The notes below the pieces were generated by a model. The model did no database searches. It was not told the DNA's origin and worked only from the letters and a program-made list of their open reading frames with translations. The translations under genes and the position numbers were made by a program. From Bacteroidota bacterium (GTDB taxonomy: Bacteria; Bacteroidota; Bacteroidia; Sphingobacteriales; Sphingobacteriaceae), in contig JABDHD010000006.1 in assembly GCA_013285685.1 (NCBI GenBank), forward strand, positions 1-64,000: DNA of 64,000 bases, given 5' to 3'. Positions 1 to 8,949 of the stretch are shown piece by piece. Position 1 is the stretch's first letter. Each line of letters starts with the position of its first letter.

Positions 1-215
1 AGCTGATATGATAGTTCAACTGGCGCGCTTTACTTTTATAATCAATCGTTTTTACCACAAAGTTCGCAAAGAGCACAAAGATTTCACAAAGTAGTCCGCG
101 TTTATAGTGTCCACATTGCGCTTGTGGTTAAGAAAACTATTCTTTAAATGGCTTTGTTCCGGACATTCAGCGCTAATAAGCTGTTAACTATTTTAATGCG
201 TCTGCTCTTGCAGGT
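1..215. other. Intergenic left edge, no gene seen
   Basis: No credible reading frame is visible. Positions 50-95 carry a run of 'cacaaag'-type words (ACCACAAAGTTCGCAAAG and relatives) resembling one arm of the hairpin element at 35621-35736, so this may be a fragment of the same family. Nothing else is recognised. Confidence 0.5.
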
Positions 216-1184
216 TTAGTTGTAGTTTGCAATTGTGTCGTCCTGGCCGGAAATGACCGGCGGGCCAACCTGTGAAACTTCCGGCTCAGCCGGGTGCAAG
301 GTCACAATAGTCGCCCCCTTTTTTAGGTGGAAAAGCTTTTTTAGAGCAATTATGATATTTGGCCTCAAATTATAATACCAACTGAACCATCTGTATTTTA
401 ACAGCTTTTGTTCGTCAAACCGTTTAACAGAAAATGCGTGCTGCAAAAAATAATCCTTTGGATAGTCATAATACAGGCCCCAGTTGTCGCGCAGGTCGCC
501 GGGTTTTTTGCCGGGATCATAAACAGTTCCGAAGAGATAATCCCACACTGAAAATTTAGTGGCGAAATTAGCATGGAATACCTCTCGATAGTTGGCGTGA
601 TGCCAAAGGTGCAATTCGGGGGAGTTGAGGAAATATTTCAGTTTGCCAAATTTCACGTTGACATTTGCGTGGATAAACATACCAAACATGGCATCGAGCA
701 ACGCCTTTATGGGGATCACTTCGGGATGGGCGCCAAGTATTACGATTGGTGCAAATTCGATGGTTTGGTTAATAATAATTTCGACCGCATGCGACCGTGA
801 GCCAGCCAGGAAATCAACCTCTTTGCCGGAATGATGCGCCTCATGCGTGCGCCAAAGCAGCTTACTGGCATGCTGTAAACGATGGAAGAGGTAGATATAG
901 AGGTCGTGTGTTACCACGAAAAACAATACTTGTTCGGCGATGCTCCATGACCTGAAAAACGCAAATCCATGCCAGTGAATGCCGTTCTGTATTACCGGAA
1001 TGATGTAGTTGAAAATAAGGATTTTTAGAAAGTAACTTTGTATAAGGGTATACCAAACAAAATCGACCCAAAAGCCATCCCGAAAAAAAGGCAGGCCCTT
1101 ACGGTAGGGGTCAATACGTTCCCATGTAACGATAAAAATCACCCAACAGAAAAGGATAAGCGTGGTGGTTTGGATGAGCGTCAT
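216..1184 (-). CDS. Fatty acid hydroxylase / sterol desaturase family membrane protein
   Basis: This 322-residue integral membrane protein belongs to the fatty acid hydroxylase superfamily, di-iron enzymes that hydroxylate or desaturate lipids. The expected histidine clusters are present: H93 with HRLQH at 101-105, HEAHH at 114-118 and HLWHH at 192-196. Hydrophobic segments lie near residues 5-20, 42-68, 84-100 and 145-170. It is downstream of the glycan operon on the same strand but 162 bp away, with a small hairpin (1202-1226) in the gap, so co-transcription is uncertain. The C-terminal ~40 residues are low-complexity and probably cytoplasmic. The family assignment is strong; the substrate cannot be read from sequence. 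Confidence 0.88.
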   Translation of the reverse strand: MTLIQTTTLILFCWVIFIVTWERIDPYRKGLPFFRDGFWVDFVWYTLIQSYFLKILIFNYIIPVIQNGIHWHGFAFFRSWSIAEQVLFFVVTHDLYIYLFHRLQHASKLLWRTHEAHHSGKEVDFLAGSRSHAVEIIINQTIEFAPIVILGAHPEVIPIKALLDAMFGMFIHANVNVKFGKLKYFLNSPELHLWHHANYREVFHANFATKFSVWDYLFGTVYDPGKKPGDLRDNWGLYYDYPKDYFLQHAFSVKRFDEQKLLKYRWFSWYYNLRPNIIIALKKLFHLKKGATIVTLHPAEPEVSQVGPPVISGQDDTIANYN

Positions 1185-1346
1185 AGTTCATTTAAACTCT
1201 AAGCCTGAAAATTAGGCTTTTTCTTTTATCCCGCTGATCACAAATGCTATTTTTTACATTGTTTACAAAAATAGGCGGGGTTTATACTATTTTGTAAACG
1301 CAGCTACAGCGCCAGCATATTTGCTGACGTGGTAGCCGATTAGGCA

Positions 1347-2768
1347 TTAAGCCTTCGTTTTATATTCCTCACTGATATTAACGCGTAGTCGTTTCATTGG
1401 CCCGATCTCCGATTCATAAACCTTCTTCACACCATCTCCCGCTGCAATTTCCACATCGCGGATGTCTCGCACCATGCGCTGGAAGCCTCCCGGCTCAACC
1501 GATGCGGCATGGTCCGACCCCCACATAGCGCGGTCGAGCGTAAAGTGGCGTTCAACAAAGGTGGCGCCCATAGCTACCGCTGCAACAGTGGTTGCAAGGC
1601 CTGTTTCGTGACCGGAATAGCCGATGGGTACGCCCGGGTAACTTTCGCCCAGCGTTTTGATCATTCTCAAATTCAATTCTTCCGGTTTGCATGGATAGGC
1701 CGACGTGGAATGTGCGATAAACAAGGGGTAGTTTCTATCAAATGACCATACCAGGTTAACCGCATCTTCAATTTCTTTTACCGTCGACATGCCGGTGGAT
1801 AACATCAAAGGCTTCCCGGTGAGCAATATCTTTTTAATTAATTGGGTGTCAGTCAGCGATGCCGATGCGAGTTTATATAACGGCGTATCAAACTGCTCCA
1901 TAAAATCGACTGCTTCTACGTCCCAGGTCGACACGAACCAATCGATGCCCACTTTTTTGCAATATTGGTCTATGGTAGCATATTCCACGATGCCAAATTC
2001 GGTTTTACGTTTATAGTCGATGTATGACATACGGCCCCAGGGCGTATCGCGCATCACTTCCCATTGGTCTTTAGGGACGCATATTTCAGGGGTCCGTTTC
2101 TGGAATTTTACGGCGCTTGCCTTTGCGGTTACCGCCTCATCGATCAGCTGTTTGGCAATGTCGAGCGAGCCATTGTGGTTAATGCCGATCTCGGCGATAA
2201 TATAGCAATGCTCGCCCGGGCCGATCTTAGCGCCACTGTTAAGGGTGATCACCTCGGGAGCCCTGCCGGAAACCTTTCCGCCCTTATGCGCAAATATAAT
2301 TTTTTCAGCCACTTCCCTAAAACAACCATTCCCGCCAGTGCATTCCGTGATAATGTCGGCGATATCTTTAACAAAAGAAATCGCGTTGCCCGGGCATACC
2401 GAAACACCGACTGATTTCATCACTTCAAGGTCGTTCACGTCGTCGCCGATAAAGGCAATTTCTTCAGCCTTCAGATCCAGGCGGTTCATGATCTCTTTTA
2501 AAATCGCAGGTTTATCTTTTACACCCAGGTGCAGTTCCGTGATCTTTAGTTTTTCGGCGCGTTTGATCACCGAAGGCGAAAGCTCACCGGTGACGATGCC
2601 TGTTTGTACGCCAGCTAAATTGCGCAGGCGTTCCACACCCATTCCATCACGGATGTCGAATTTCTTTAATTCTTCACCGGCTTCGCCGTAATAAACGCCG
2701 CCGTCAGTTAATACGCCGTCACAATCTGTGAGGAGTAGTTTGATTCGTGAAAGTTTTGCTTCTAACAT
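1347..2768 (-). CDS. KdsC-like HAD phosphatase fused to NeuB-type nonulosonic acid synthase
   Basis: This is a two-enzyme fusion of 473 residues. Residues ~5-160 are a C0-type HAD phosphatase like KdsC: DCDGVLTDG holds nucleophile D15 and D17, and GDDVND lies at 108-113. Residues ~176-473 are a NeuB/SpsE-like TIM barrel (IAEIGINHNG at 191-200, then AVKFQKR, LSTGMST and GYSGHE), which condenses phosphoenolpyruvate with a hexose or N-acylhexosamine. The chain stops soon after the barrel, so the C-terminal SAF (antifreeze-like) domain of classical NeuB is absent. A fused phosphatase suggests the product is a 9-phosphate that is dephosphorylated next, as in KDN-9-P or Neu5Ac-9-P routes (inference). 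I start at the Met of MLEAKLSRIK because KdsC homologues begin there. An upstream Met at 2813 would overlap the preceding SDR gene by 16 bp. Confidence 0.87.
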   Translation of the reverse strand: MLEAKLSRIKLLLTDCDGVLTDGGVYYGEAGEELKKFDIRDGMGVERLRNLAGVQTGIVTGELSPSVIKRAEKLKITELHLGVKDKPAILKEIMNRLDLKAEEIAFIGDDVNDLEVMKSVGVSVCPGNAISFVKDIADIITECTGGNGCFREVAEKIIFAHKGGKVSGRAPEVITLNSGAKIGPGEHCYIIAEIGINHNGSLDIAKQLIDEAVTAKASAVKFQKRTPEICVPKDQWEVMRDTPWGRMSYIDYKRKTEFGIVEYATIDQYCKKVGIDWFVSTWDVEAVDFMEQFDTPLYKLASASLTDTQLIKKILLTGKPLMLSTGMSTVKEIEDAVNLVWSFDRNYPLFIAHSTSAYPCKPEELNLRMIKTLGESYPGVPIGYSGHETGLATTVAAVAMGATFVERHFTLDRAMWGSDHAASVEPGGFQRMVRDIRDVEIAAGDGVKKVYESEIGPMKRLRVNISEEYKTKA

Positions 2769-2797
2769 ATCTTTAGTGTTTATTTGGGTTTCAAAAT

Positions 2798-3604
2798 TTA
2801 TATTGCCGTCCAACCGCCGTCAACCACCAGGTTTGCGCCTGTCATGTAGGCTGAGGCCTCGCTAGCCAGGAACACCAGTGCGCCCTGGTAATCCGTTGGC
2901 TGCGCCATGCGCCCCAAAAGTGTTTTGGCAGAATAGTTTTGTATAAAAAATTCATTTTGCGCATTCTCAACACCGCCAGGCGACAGGGTATTTACACGTA
3001 CGCCCTTATTGCCCCAGTAGGCCGCCAAAAACCGGGTGAAATTTACCACGGCACCTTTGGTTACCGGGTAAACCGGTGATTTATAAAAAGTTTGTTCGCC
3101 GCATTCGTTACGGTAGATAGATTGATCCGGCCCAACGATTCCGTAGGTAGAGGCGATATTGATGATACTGCCGCTGTGCTGTTCGGCCATTACAGCGCCG
3201 AAAATCTGCGATGCAAGAAAAACCCCTGTAACATTCACATCAAGCGATTTTTTAAAGGCATCCAGCGGATAATTCTCAAAGGCGGATAGCTCCTTAGCCA
3301 TGCCTGGATTTTCGAACATGTCATTGATGGCGGCATTGTTTACCAATACGTCAATGGAACCGTAGCGGGTTAGTATCTGGTCGCGGGCAGTTTTTAAGGA
3401 AGATTCACTGGTTACATCCACTTTCAGCCCGCCATGCTGTTCGCCAAGTTCTTCAGCAAACGCAATGCAGGCCGCTTCATTCATATCAGCCACTACCACA
3501 TTAGCCCCGGCCTCCGCCAGCGCTTCGCAATGCTTTTTGCCCAGCAAGCCCAACGCACCGGTCACAACCGCAGTTTTATTCTGTAATGAAAATAGGTTAG
3601 TCAT
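2798..3604 (-). CDS. SDR family oxidoreductase
   Basis: A 268-residue classical short-chain dehydrogenase/reductase. The nucleotide-binding glycine motif TGALGLLG is at 15-22, NNAA at 89-92, and the catalytic triad S152, Y179, K183 (motif VYPVTK) is present, followed by the usual LSPGG and C-terminal VDGGW. It sits between the aminotransferase and NeuB fusion genes in the glycan operon, so it probably oxidises, reduces or epimerises a sugar intermediate. The exact substrate is unknown. The insertion between S152 and Y179 is longer than in short classical members. Confidence 0.9.
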   Translation of the reverse strand: MTNLFSLQNKTAVVTGALGLLGKKHCEALAEAGANVVVADMNEAACIAFAEELGEQHGGLKVDVTSESSLKTARDQILTRYGSIDVLVNNAAINDMFENPGMAKELSAFENYPLDAFKKSLDVNVTGVFLASQIFGAVMAEQHSGSIINIASTYGIVGPDQSIYRNECGEQTFYKSPVYPVTKGAVVNFTRFLAAYWGNKGVRVNTLSPGGVENAQNEFFIQNYSAKTLLGRMAQPTDYQGALVFLASEASAYMTGANLVVDGGWTAI

Positions 3605-3672
3605 TGGTCATTAGTGGGTTTGCAAATCTTTTCATCATTTGCACATCCGCATATCTGCACATCCGCAAATCA

Positions 3673-5010
3673 TCAAACTGTTTTTGGTTTTATATTATAG
3701 TTATTTACCTTCCTGAAAACCGCTTCCAGCACCTCACCTTTTAAATATTGCTTAACGTTGCCACTCTGGATAGCTTCTTTCATAATCGGCATTACATCGC
3801 GATAAGCGGAAAGCGTATAAGTGATATCCTCGTCGCTATGGCTGTAGCACATGTTGTGGAAGCCGGCCCAAAGGATGCCGCGTTTGATCATCTCCTGCTG
3901 CATCAGGGCCTTTACTTCAAGGCCGTTACCGGCTTCAGGGGTAAACGTCACCATTGAGCGGCAGTTGTAGCCAATACAGCGGGTATAAATATCCATGCCC
4001 ATTTCAATGGCGAGCTGGTTGTAGCCATCTTTCAATAAGGCGCCTTTTTCATCCAGGTATTTCGGCACGTTTTTGTCGCGCAGCTCGTTGATGGTAGCGA
4101 TGGTAGCCGCCAGCGACAAAGCCTCGCCGCCAAAAGTGGTATAGCTAAATACGGCCGAGTTTAACAATTCCATTACGTCCGCGCGACCTGTCAGGAATGC
4201 GATAGGCATACCGTTGGCACAGGCCTTGGAGTAAACCGCCAGATCGGGTTTTACGCCGAAATATTCCTGTGCGCCGCCGATGGCGATGCGGAAACCGGTC
4301 CACATTTCATCAAATACCAACAGGGTGCCGTTCGCTTTGCATACTTCGGCCAATTCACTCAAAAAGCCCGGTTTCGGGGCTTCAAAAATGAAGGGTTCCA
4401 GGATCAGGGCAGCAACAGTGTCGTCCAATGATGCTTTGATCGATTCAATGTCGTTATACTCGAAAGTATAGGTCATGTTTTGAATGGCTTCCGGGATGCC
4501 GGCATTACGGCTGGTGATGCCGATATACCAATCGTGCCAGCCGTGGTAGCCGCAGCAAAATATTTTGTCGCGTTTGGTGAAAGCACGTGCCACGCGTATC
4601 GCCGCCGAACAAACATCCGCGCCGGTTTTGGCAATTTTGACAGCCTCGGCATTCGGTATGATCTGCTGCAGCAATTCCGACACTTCTACTTCCAGCGGAT
4701 GCATCAGCGAAAAGGTGATACCATCTTTCAACTGATTTTGTATGGCCTCATCAACTACCGGATAGCAATAGCCAAGCGATATCGGGCCGATAGCCGCGTT
4801 ATAATCGATGTATTCGTTGCCGTCAACATCCCATACATGGGAACCTTTGCCTTTTTGAATATATTTTGGCGCCACGCCCTTTGTAAACTGGCCGGGACCT
4901 TTTGCTAAGGTTTGGGTGATCGGTTTTTGAACTTTTAATGCACGTTCGTACAGCTCGTTTGATTTAGTTATGTCGGGATAATCGGCGTTAAATTTTACAG
5001 AATTTGGCAT
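3673..5010 (-). CDS. Class III aminotransferase, glutamate-1-semialdehyde aminomutase-like
   Basis: A 445-residue PLP enzyme of the class III family. The cofactor Asp lies in FDEMWTGFR (D234) and the Schiff-base Lys in YSKACANGMP (K262); GYHGWHD at 154-160 is typical of glutamate-1-semialdehyde aminomutase (GSAM)-like members. It is embedded in a sugar operon rather than beside haem genes, so it is more likely to place or move an amino group on a sugar or ketoacid intermediate than to act as HemL. It lies 16 bp downstream of the transketolase C-terminal subunit gene. The intergenic segment after it contains short TCCGCA/CACATC repeats that recur downstream of fabH. Confidence 0.85.
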   Translation of the reverse strand: MPNSVKFNADYPDITKSNELYERALKVQKPITQTLAKGPGQFTKGVAPKYIQKGKGSHVWDVDGNEYIDYNAAIGPISLGYCYPVVDEAIQNQLKDGITFSLMHPLEVEVSELLQQIIPNAEAVKIAKTGADVCSAAIRVARAFTKRDKIFCCGYHGWHDWYIGITSRNAGIPEAIQNMTYTFEYNDIESIKASLDDTVAALILEPFIFEAPKPGFLSELAEVCKANGTLLVFDEMWTGFRIAIGGAQEYFGVKPDLAVYSKACANGMPIAFLTGRADVMELLNSAVFSYTTFGGEALSLAATIATINELRDKNVPKYLDEKGALLKDGYNQLAIEMGMDIYTRCIGYNCRSMVTFTPEAGNGLEVKALMQQEMIKRGILWAGFHNMCYSHSDEDITYTLSAYRDVMPIMKEAIQSGNVKQYLKGEVLEAVFRKVNNYNIKPKTV

Positions 5011-5026
5011 GTCGATATAGTTTTTG

Positions 5027-5965
5027 TTATTCGGAAAATTGAGGTGTCAGTATCTCGGGTTGACGATGGGAAACAGTATAGCCTAAAATTTTCTCGGCTA
5101 TTTGCTTGCCGGTAAATCCTTCGTGCTGCAATACATTAGGTAATAGCGAAGGTTTAAACCATTTTTCGTTTAGCGCGATGGGCAGCACTTTAGCAGTGAG
5201 CGAATGTTTTAGCAATACCTCCGCAACGATGGTGTATAAGCCGCCGGTAATAAAGTGATCTTCCAGGGTTACCGTTAGCTTGCTCTCGCGGGTGGCTTCA
5301 ATAATTGCCCTTTCGTCAACCGGTTTCAGGCTGCGCAGGTTGATCAAACCAACCGACATACCTTCTTTTTTAAGCAGGTCGGCTGCAACCAGGGCCTGTT
5401 CAAACAAAAGGCCATAGGTTAAAATGGTTACGTCTTCGCCTTTTGAAACAAGCTCAGCTTTGCCGAGCTCGAACGGCGCATGAACATGATCGGTTTTGCG
5501 GGTGTTGATGCGTACATATGAAGGATTTGGGTGCGCCCATATCTGCGGCAGCATTTTTACCAGGTCGTCTTCGTCTGCCGGTGCAAAAACCGTCATGTTA
5601 GGGATACCGCGCATTAACGAAATATCCTCAACCGCCTGGTGCGTTGGGCCGTTACCGTCCGAAAGAAAGCCGGGAATAAAGCTGCTCAGCTTTAAACGGA
5701 GATTAGGGATGCCTGCATCGGTGCGGACAAACTCAAAGGCGCGCATGGTTAAAAACGAGGCAAGCGCATGTACCACGGGAATACGGCCGCGAAGGGCAAG
5801 ACCCGCTGCCGCGCCGATCATGGTTTGTTCAGTAATACCGGTATCAATAAACCTGTTGCCCAGCTTCGCCGGTAAATTCCGCACCAGCGCACGGTTTTCC
5901 GCGGTCATTACGATGAACCGTTCGTCGGCTAATGCAGTTTCTGTCAATAATTCTTCGTAGGTCAT
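5027..5965 (-). CDS. Transketolase C-terminal subunit (split transketolase)
   Basis: This 312-residue protein holds the pyrimidine-binding and C-terminal domains of transketolase. It has the FIDTGITEQTMIGAAAGLA segment (the TPP-activating Glu region) and a C-terminal phosphate-binding-like domain starting near ILTYGLLFEQ. It pairs with the gene 4 bp upstream, which supplies the PP-binding half, so the two subunits form one TPP-dependent ketol transferase. Split transketolases are common both in archaea/Firmicutes and in carbohydrate gene clusters. The operon context points to a dedicated two-carbon transfer in making a sugar precursor, not housekeeping pentose phosphate metabolism. Confidence 0.9.
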   Translation of the reverse strand: MTYEELLTETALADERFIVMTAENRALVRNLPAKLGNRFIDTGITEQTMIGAAAGLALRGRIPVVHALASFLTMRAFEFVRTDAGIPNLRLKLSSFIPGFLSDGNGPTHQAVEDISLMRGIPNMTVFAPADEDDLVKMLPQIWAHPNPSYVRINTRKTDHVHAPFELGKAELVSKGEDVTILTYGLLFEQALVAADLLKKEGMSVGLINLRSLKPVDERAIIEATRESKLTVTLEDHFITGGLYTIVAEVLLKHSLTAKVLPIALNEKWFKPSLLPNVLQHEGFTGKQIAEKILGYTVSHRQPEILTPQFSE

Positions 5966-5969
5966 TCGC

Positions 5970-6833
5970 TTATCTCACTACTAATGTTTCCGATGTCAAA
6001 TTGGTTAAATGTTCGCCGTGCAATTCTCTCAAAAGCTCTTCCACTTCGGTTGCATTAAAATTGCAGAACCAGCGGTCGGCACGGCGCTCGATGCTTGGCA
6101 GGCCCTTTCCCCGGACAGTATCGGCGATCACCACGTTTAATTTGCCGGGCTGGAATGGATATGCCGAAAAAGCTTCTTTCAAAGCCTCAAAGCTGTGCCC
6201 GTCTATACGTTTTACCGCAGCACCGAATGCGGTGAATTTGTCATGCAACGGTTCAAGCGGGATCAATTCTTCTGTCGGCATATTGGCCTGGAAATGGTTG
6301 CGATCAATAACGAAGATCAGGTTGTCCAGTTTATAGGCATTGGCTACCAGCACGGCCTCCCAGCAGGTGCCCTCATTTAATTCACCGTCGCCCATAATAC
6401 AAACTACTTTGTTGTTGCCGCCTCTGATTTTAATATCCATGGCCACGCCAATGGCGACGGAGGGCAGGTGACCCAATGAGCCGGAGTGAAATTCAATGCC
6501 AGGTATTTTGGTATTAGGGTGCCAGTAAATATGATCTTCGAGAGACAGGTGGTTTTTAAGACGGTCTTTTTCCAGCAGGCCTAACTCGGCGAAAGTGCCA
6601 TACAGGGCCGGCACATCATGCCCTTTCGACAGGAACAGATAATCTCTGTCGGGGTCTTCCAGGTTATGCGGGTTAACATTCAAAAAATCTGAATACAGGT
6701 AAACGATCAGGTCGGCTGCCGAAAGCGAGGCGCCGACAAAGCAGCCGCCGTCAGTCGACATCCGAATAATGTGCTCCCTCACTTTTAATGCCGTTGCCTC
6801 CAGCTGATCTACAGTTATTTGTACACTGTGCAT
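5970..6833 (-). CDS. Transketolase N-terminal subunit (split transketolase)
   Basis: This 287-residue protein is the TPP pyrophosphate-binding half of transketolase. The TPP/Mg motif starts at GDGELNEG (148-155) and closes with N179 in DRNHFQ. Other family marks are LSKGHDVPALY near 68-78 and the GSLGH turn at 118-122. The gene precedes the C-terminal subunit gene by 4 bp, which supports translational coupling and a heteromeric enzyme. It follows the cytidylyltransferase gene after ~50 bp. Confidence 0.9.
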   Translation of the reverse strand: MHSVQITVDQLEATALKVREHIIRMSTDGGCFVGASLSAADLIVYLYSDFLNVNPHNLEDPDRDYLFLSKGHDVPALYGTFAELGLLEKDRLKNHLSLEDHIYWHPNTKIPGIEFHSGSLGHLPSVAIGVAMDIKIRGGNNKVVCIMGDGELNEGTCWEAVLVANAYKLDNLIFVIDRNHFQANMPTEELIPLEPLHDKFTAFGAAVKRIDGHSFEALKEAFSAYPFQPGKLNVVIADTVRGKGLPSIERRADRWFCNFNATEVEELLRELHGEHLTNLTSETLVVR

Positions 6834-6882
6834 TTATTTAATATTAAGGAATCTAATTTAAGGGCTTATTTTTTATGTTTTG

Positions 6883-7692
6883 TTAATTAAAGGTAACTTT
6901 TGTTTGTTCGGCTGAAACGGTTTTCAAGTCATCTAAATGGTTTCTGTACCAGTTTACGCCTGCATATTGGGCATTTATCTCATAAACTTCGGGCTTCTGT
7001 TCCAACAGGTTCAATATCTCTTCGCATGAAAATTCGGGCTTTTGCGGATACAATTCTTCAAATACCCGGCTGATAAAATCGTAGTCGGCCTGGTAATCGA
7101 TGGTAAATCGGTGCGACATCGAATAATCTTTACCGCTATCCCAAACCACATTCGCGATGCTGAATTTATCAGGGTTTTCCCAGATATACGGCGTAGTGTG
7201 TTCCAGTTCCAGTTGGCGGGAAGCCTCTTTCCAGGTTTTTTCAAGGCACTCCATCGTCATAATTTCTACATCGTTTCCGTCGGGAAAAGTTGCAGGATGC
7301 AAATTGCTTACATAGTCAAATTGGCCCGGATGCGCAAAGTAGAAGTCCAGCGCCTGGTCGATAACTTGGGGATCGATGAGCGGGCAGTCCGAGGGGATTT
7401 TTAAAACAGTATTCGCATGATATTTTTTTGCTGCCTGGTAGTGGCGATCGAGCAGGTTGTTGAGGCTGCCGCGAAAGCAGGGCACGCCTATTTGTCTCGC
7501 TTCCTGTTCAATAATATCATCGGTTTGTTCTTCGGAAGTAGCAATAACGATCTTTGCTTTATGCCGGATCATTTGCAGGCGTTCAATCATTCGGTATAGC
7601 AGGCTTTTCCCCAGAATGGGCATCATCACCTTACCGGGTAAGCGGCTCGACGACATCCTTGCCTGTACGACTATTACCGTGTTATCGCCCAT
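6883..7692 (-). CDS. SpsF/NeuA-like cytidylyltransferase
   Basis: A 269-residue nucleotidyltransferase of the SpsF / CMP-sugar synthase type, expected to activate the acidic sugar with CTP. The N-terminal signature QARMSSSRLPGKVM (nucleotide-binding loop) is intact, followed by a LKIPSDCPLIDP metal-site motif and YVSNLHPATFPDGND. I start at the Met nine residues before QARM, as in most homologues. An in-frame Met at 7734 would overlap the upstream gene by 20 bp and is the alternative. Together with the NeuB-like synthase it makes a plausible sugar-acid synthesis and activation pair, as spsE/spsF do in Bacillus (known family fact). Confidence 0.88.
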   Translation of the reverse strand: MGDNTVIVVQARMSSSRLPGKVMMPILGKSLLYRMIERLQMIRHKAKIVIATSEEQTDDIIEQEARQIGVPCFRGSLNNLLDRHYQAAKKYHANTVLKIPSDCPLIDPQVIDQALDFYFAHPGQFDYVSNLHPATFPDGNDVEIMTMECLEKTWKEASRQLELEHTTPYIWENPDKFSIANVVWDSGKDYSMSHRFTIDYQADYDFISRVFEELYPQKPEFSCEEILNLLEQKPEVYEINAQYAGVNWYRNHLDDLKTVSAEQTKVTFN

Positions 7693-7714
7693 AGAAAATT
7701 CATCTTTTACAGCT

Positions 7715-8758
7715 TCAGGCATACTGCAGCTCACGCGGTTCAGAATCGGCCGTGAAGGTAAACCCTTTCAGAAAATCCTCTTTTCTGCCGTCAAAGTTAA
7801 TATAAGCCCGGCAAATTTGTGCAATGTTTTTTGCCGATGCGCCGCCATTTTGCACTGGCGCCAGCGCCTTTAGCTTTTCAAGGTCGAAATAGGAATGCAC
7901 CTTTTTCCCAAGCACAATACCAGTATAAACCACCGTTGAATATTGTGTGATCAACTCGCTGCAATTAGCGATCATGTGGTTGGTATTGCCGCTGCTAAAT
8001 ATCAGCGCACCGGACGGGGCGTGTTTTTTTATCTCGGCATCAGCCCGGCTTACTTTTTCGTTAGGATGCAATTTAAACAACAACTGGCGGCCATCGGCAA
8101 TTTTTGCGGCATGCCTTATAAATGCCCTGCGATTTTCAAAACGATAGGTCTCCCGCATATCCGATGTCGCCACCATTACATAATTATGCAGGGGAAAGTC
8201 GTTATTCATAAATTGCCGCTGGTTGTCGTAATTTGGAATACCGGTCGCGATTAATTTTGACTGATCGGTGCCATAATTGGCAAAATAATTTTTGTACCCC
8301 TCGGAAGCTGCACAGTAAATGTCGCAAACATTTGTCGATCCATTTAACGAAGTATCACCAGTTAAGTAAGCAGGCAGGCCAAACGCTTTTACAAGCCCCG
8401 TTAACAAAGTGGGTTTGTCAATCATGCCTTCCTGCACCCAAACGGTTTTAGTTTCTCTGAATTTTTTGGCAACGATCATATCGCTGCAATTCACCACCAG
8501 GTCATATTGATTTTTCTCGCCACGATAATCCAACTGGGCTCCCAGCTGCTGCAAATAATGCTCTGATTTTTCCCTGAAACCTTCAGCAACCACGGTGCCG
8601 TTGGCAAACGGCGTGTGTTTTACAACGGCTCTTAAAGCAGCGTTGTCGGCGAATATCTGGCTGAACCAGCAGTCAAAGTCTTGCAAATGCCTGGAAATCT
8701 GGTGCATTTGCGAGGTTTGGTTTATAGAGCCTGTAATGAACAGTATCTTTTTCCTCAT
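7715..8758 (-). CDS. GT-B-like glycan enzyme (CDP-glycerol transferase / 2-epimerase-like fold), first gene of operon
   Basis: A 347-residue soluble protein. The overall pattern is GT-B/epimerase-like: an N-terminal nucleotide-fold segment (KKILFITGSINQTSQ), a middle IATGIPNYDNQ, then LLFKLHPNE and SELITQYSTVVYTG-VLGKKV toward the C-terminus. The last two resemble the C-terminal donor site of CDP-glycerol glycerophosphotransferases and capsule (KpsS-like) enzymes. Function is not certain: it could transfer the activated sugar or act as a sugar 2-epimerase. It is the first gene of the minus-strand operon. A TAGCTTTG word on the minus strand (8778-8785) matches the Bacteroidota -7 consensus TAnnTTTG just upstream, but no clear -33 TTTG is visible. 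Confidence 0.6.
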   Translation of the reverse strand: MRKKILFITGSINQTSQMHQISRHLQDFDCWFSQIFADNAALRAVVKHTPFANGTVVAEGFREKSEHYLQQLGAQLDYRGEKNQYDLVVNCSDMIVAKKFRETKTVWVQEGMIDKPTLLTGLVKAFGLPAYLTGDTSLNGSTNVCDIYCAASEGYKNYFANYGTDQSKLIATGIPNYDNQRQFMNNDFPLHNYVMVATSDMRETYRFENRRAFIRHAAKIADGRQLLFKLHPNEKVSRADAEIKKHAPSGALIFSSGNTNHMIANCSELITQYSTVVYTGIVLGKKVHSYFDLEKLKALAPVQNGGASAKNIAQICRAYINFDGRKEDFLKGFTFTADSEPRELQYA

Positions 8759-8949
8759 CTCAAAGCTTAATCATTTTCAAAGCTACACATTGGGTTTTGG
8801 CTTTTGTTAATCGGGGATTAATGTTAATATCCGCTTAACTTTTGCTTAATCTGTAGGTTTTGATATTTGATGATTAGATGGGAGTTGTGGGGAGAAGGTT
8901 ACAGGTGTGTTAGGAGGAATAAAGGGATTGTTTGTTGCGGCGCCAGGGT

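Noticed and set aside
1202-1226. Terminator-like hairpin AGCCT...AGGCT followed by T-rich sequence
   Set aside because: The T-run is on the plus strand where no gene ends; on the minus strand it lies upstream of the hydroxylase gene. It may only separate transcripts.
3673-5010. HemL (glutamate-1-semialdehyde aminomutase of haem synthesis)
   Set aside because: The fold fits, but the operon is a sugar pathway with no haem gene, so I kept the broader class III call.
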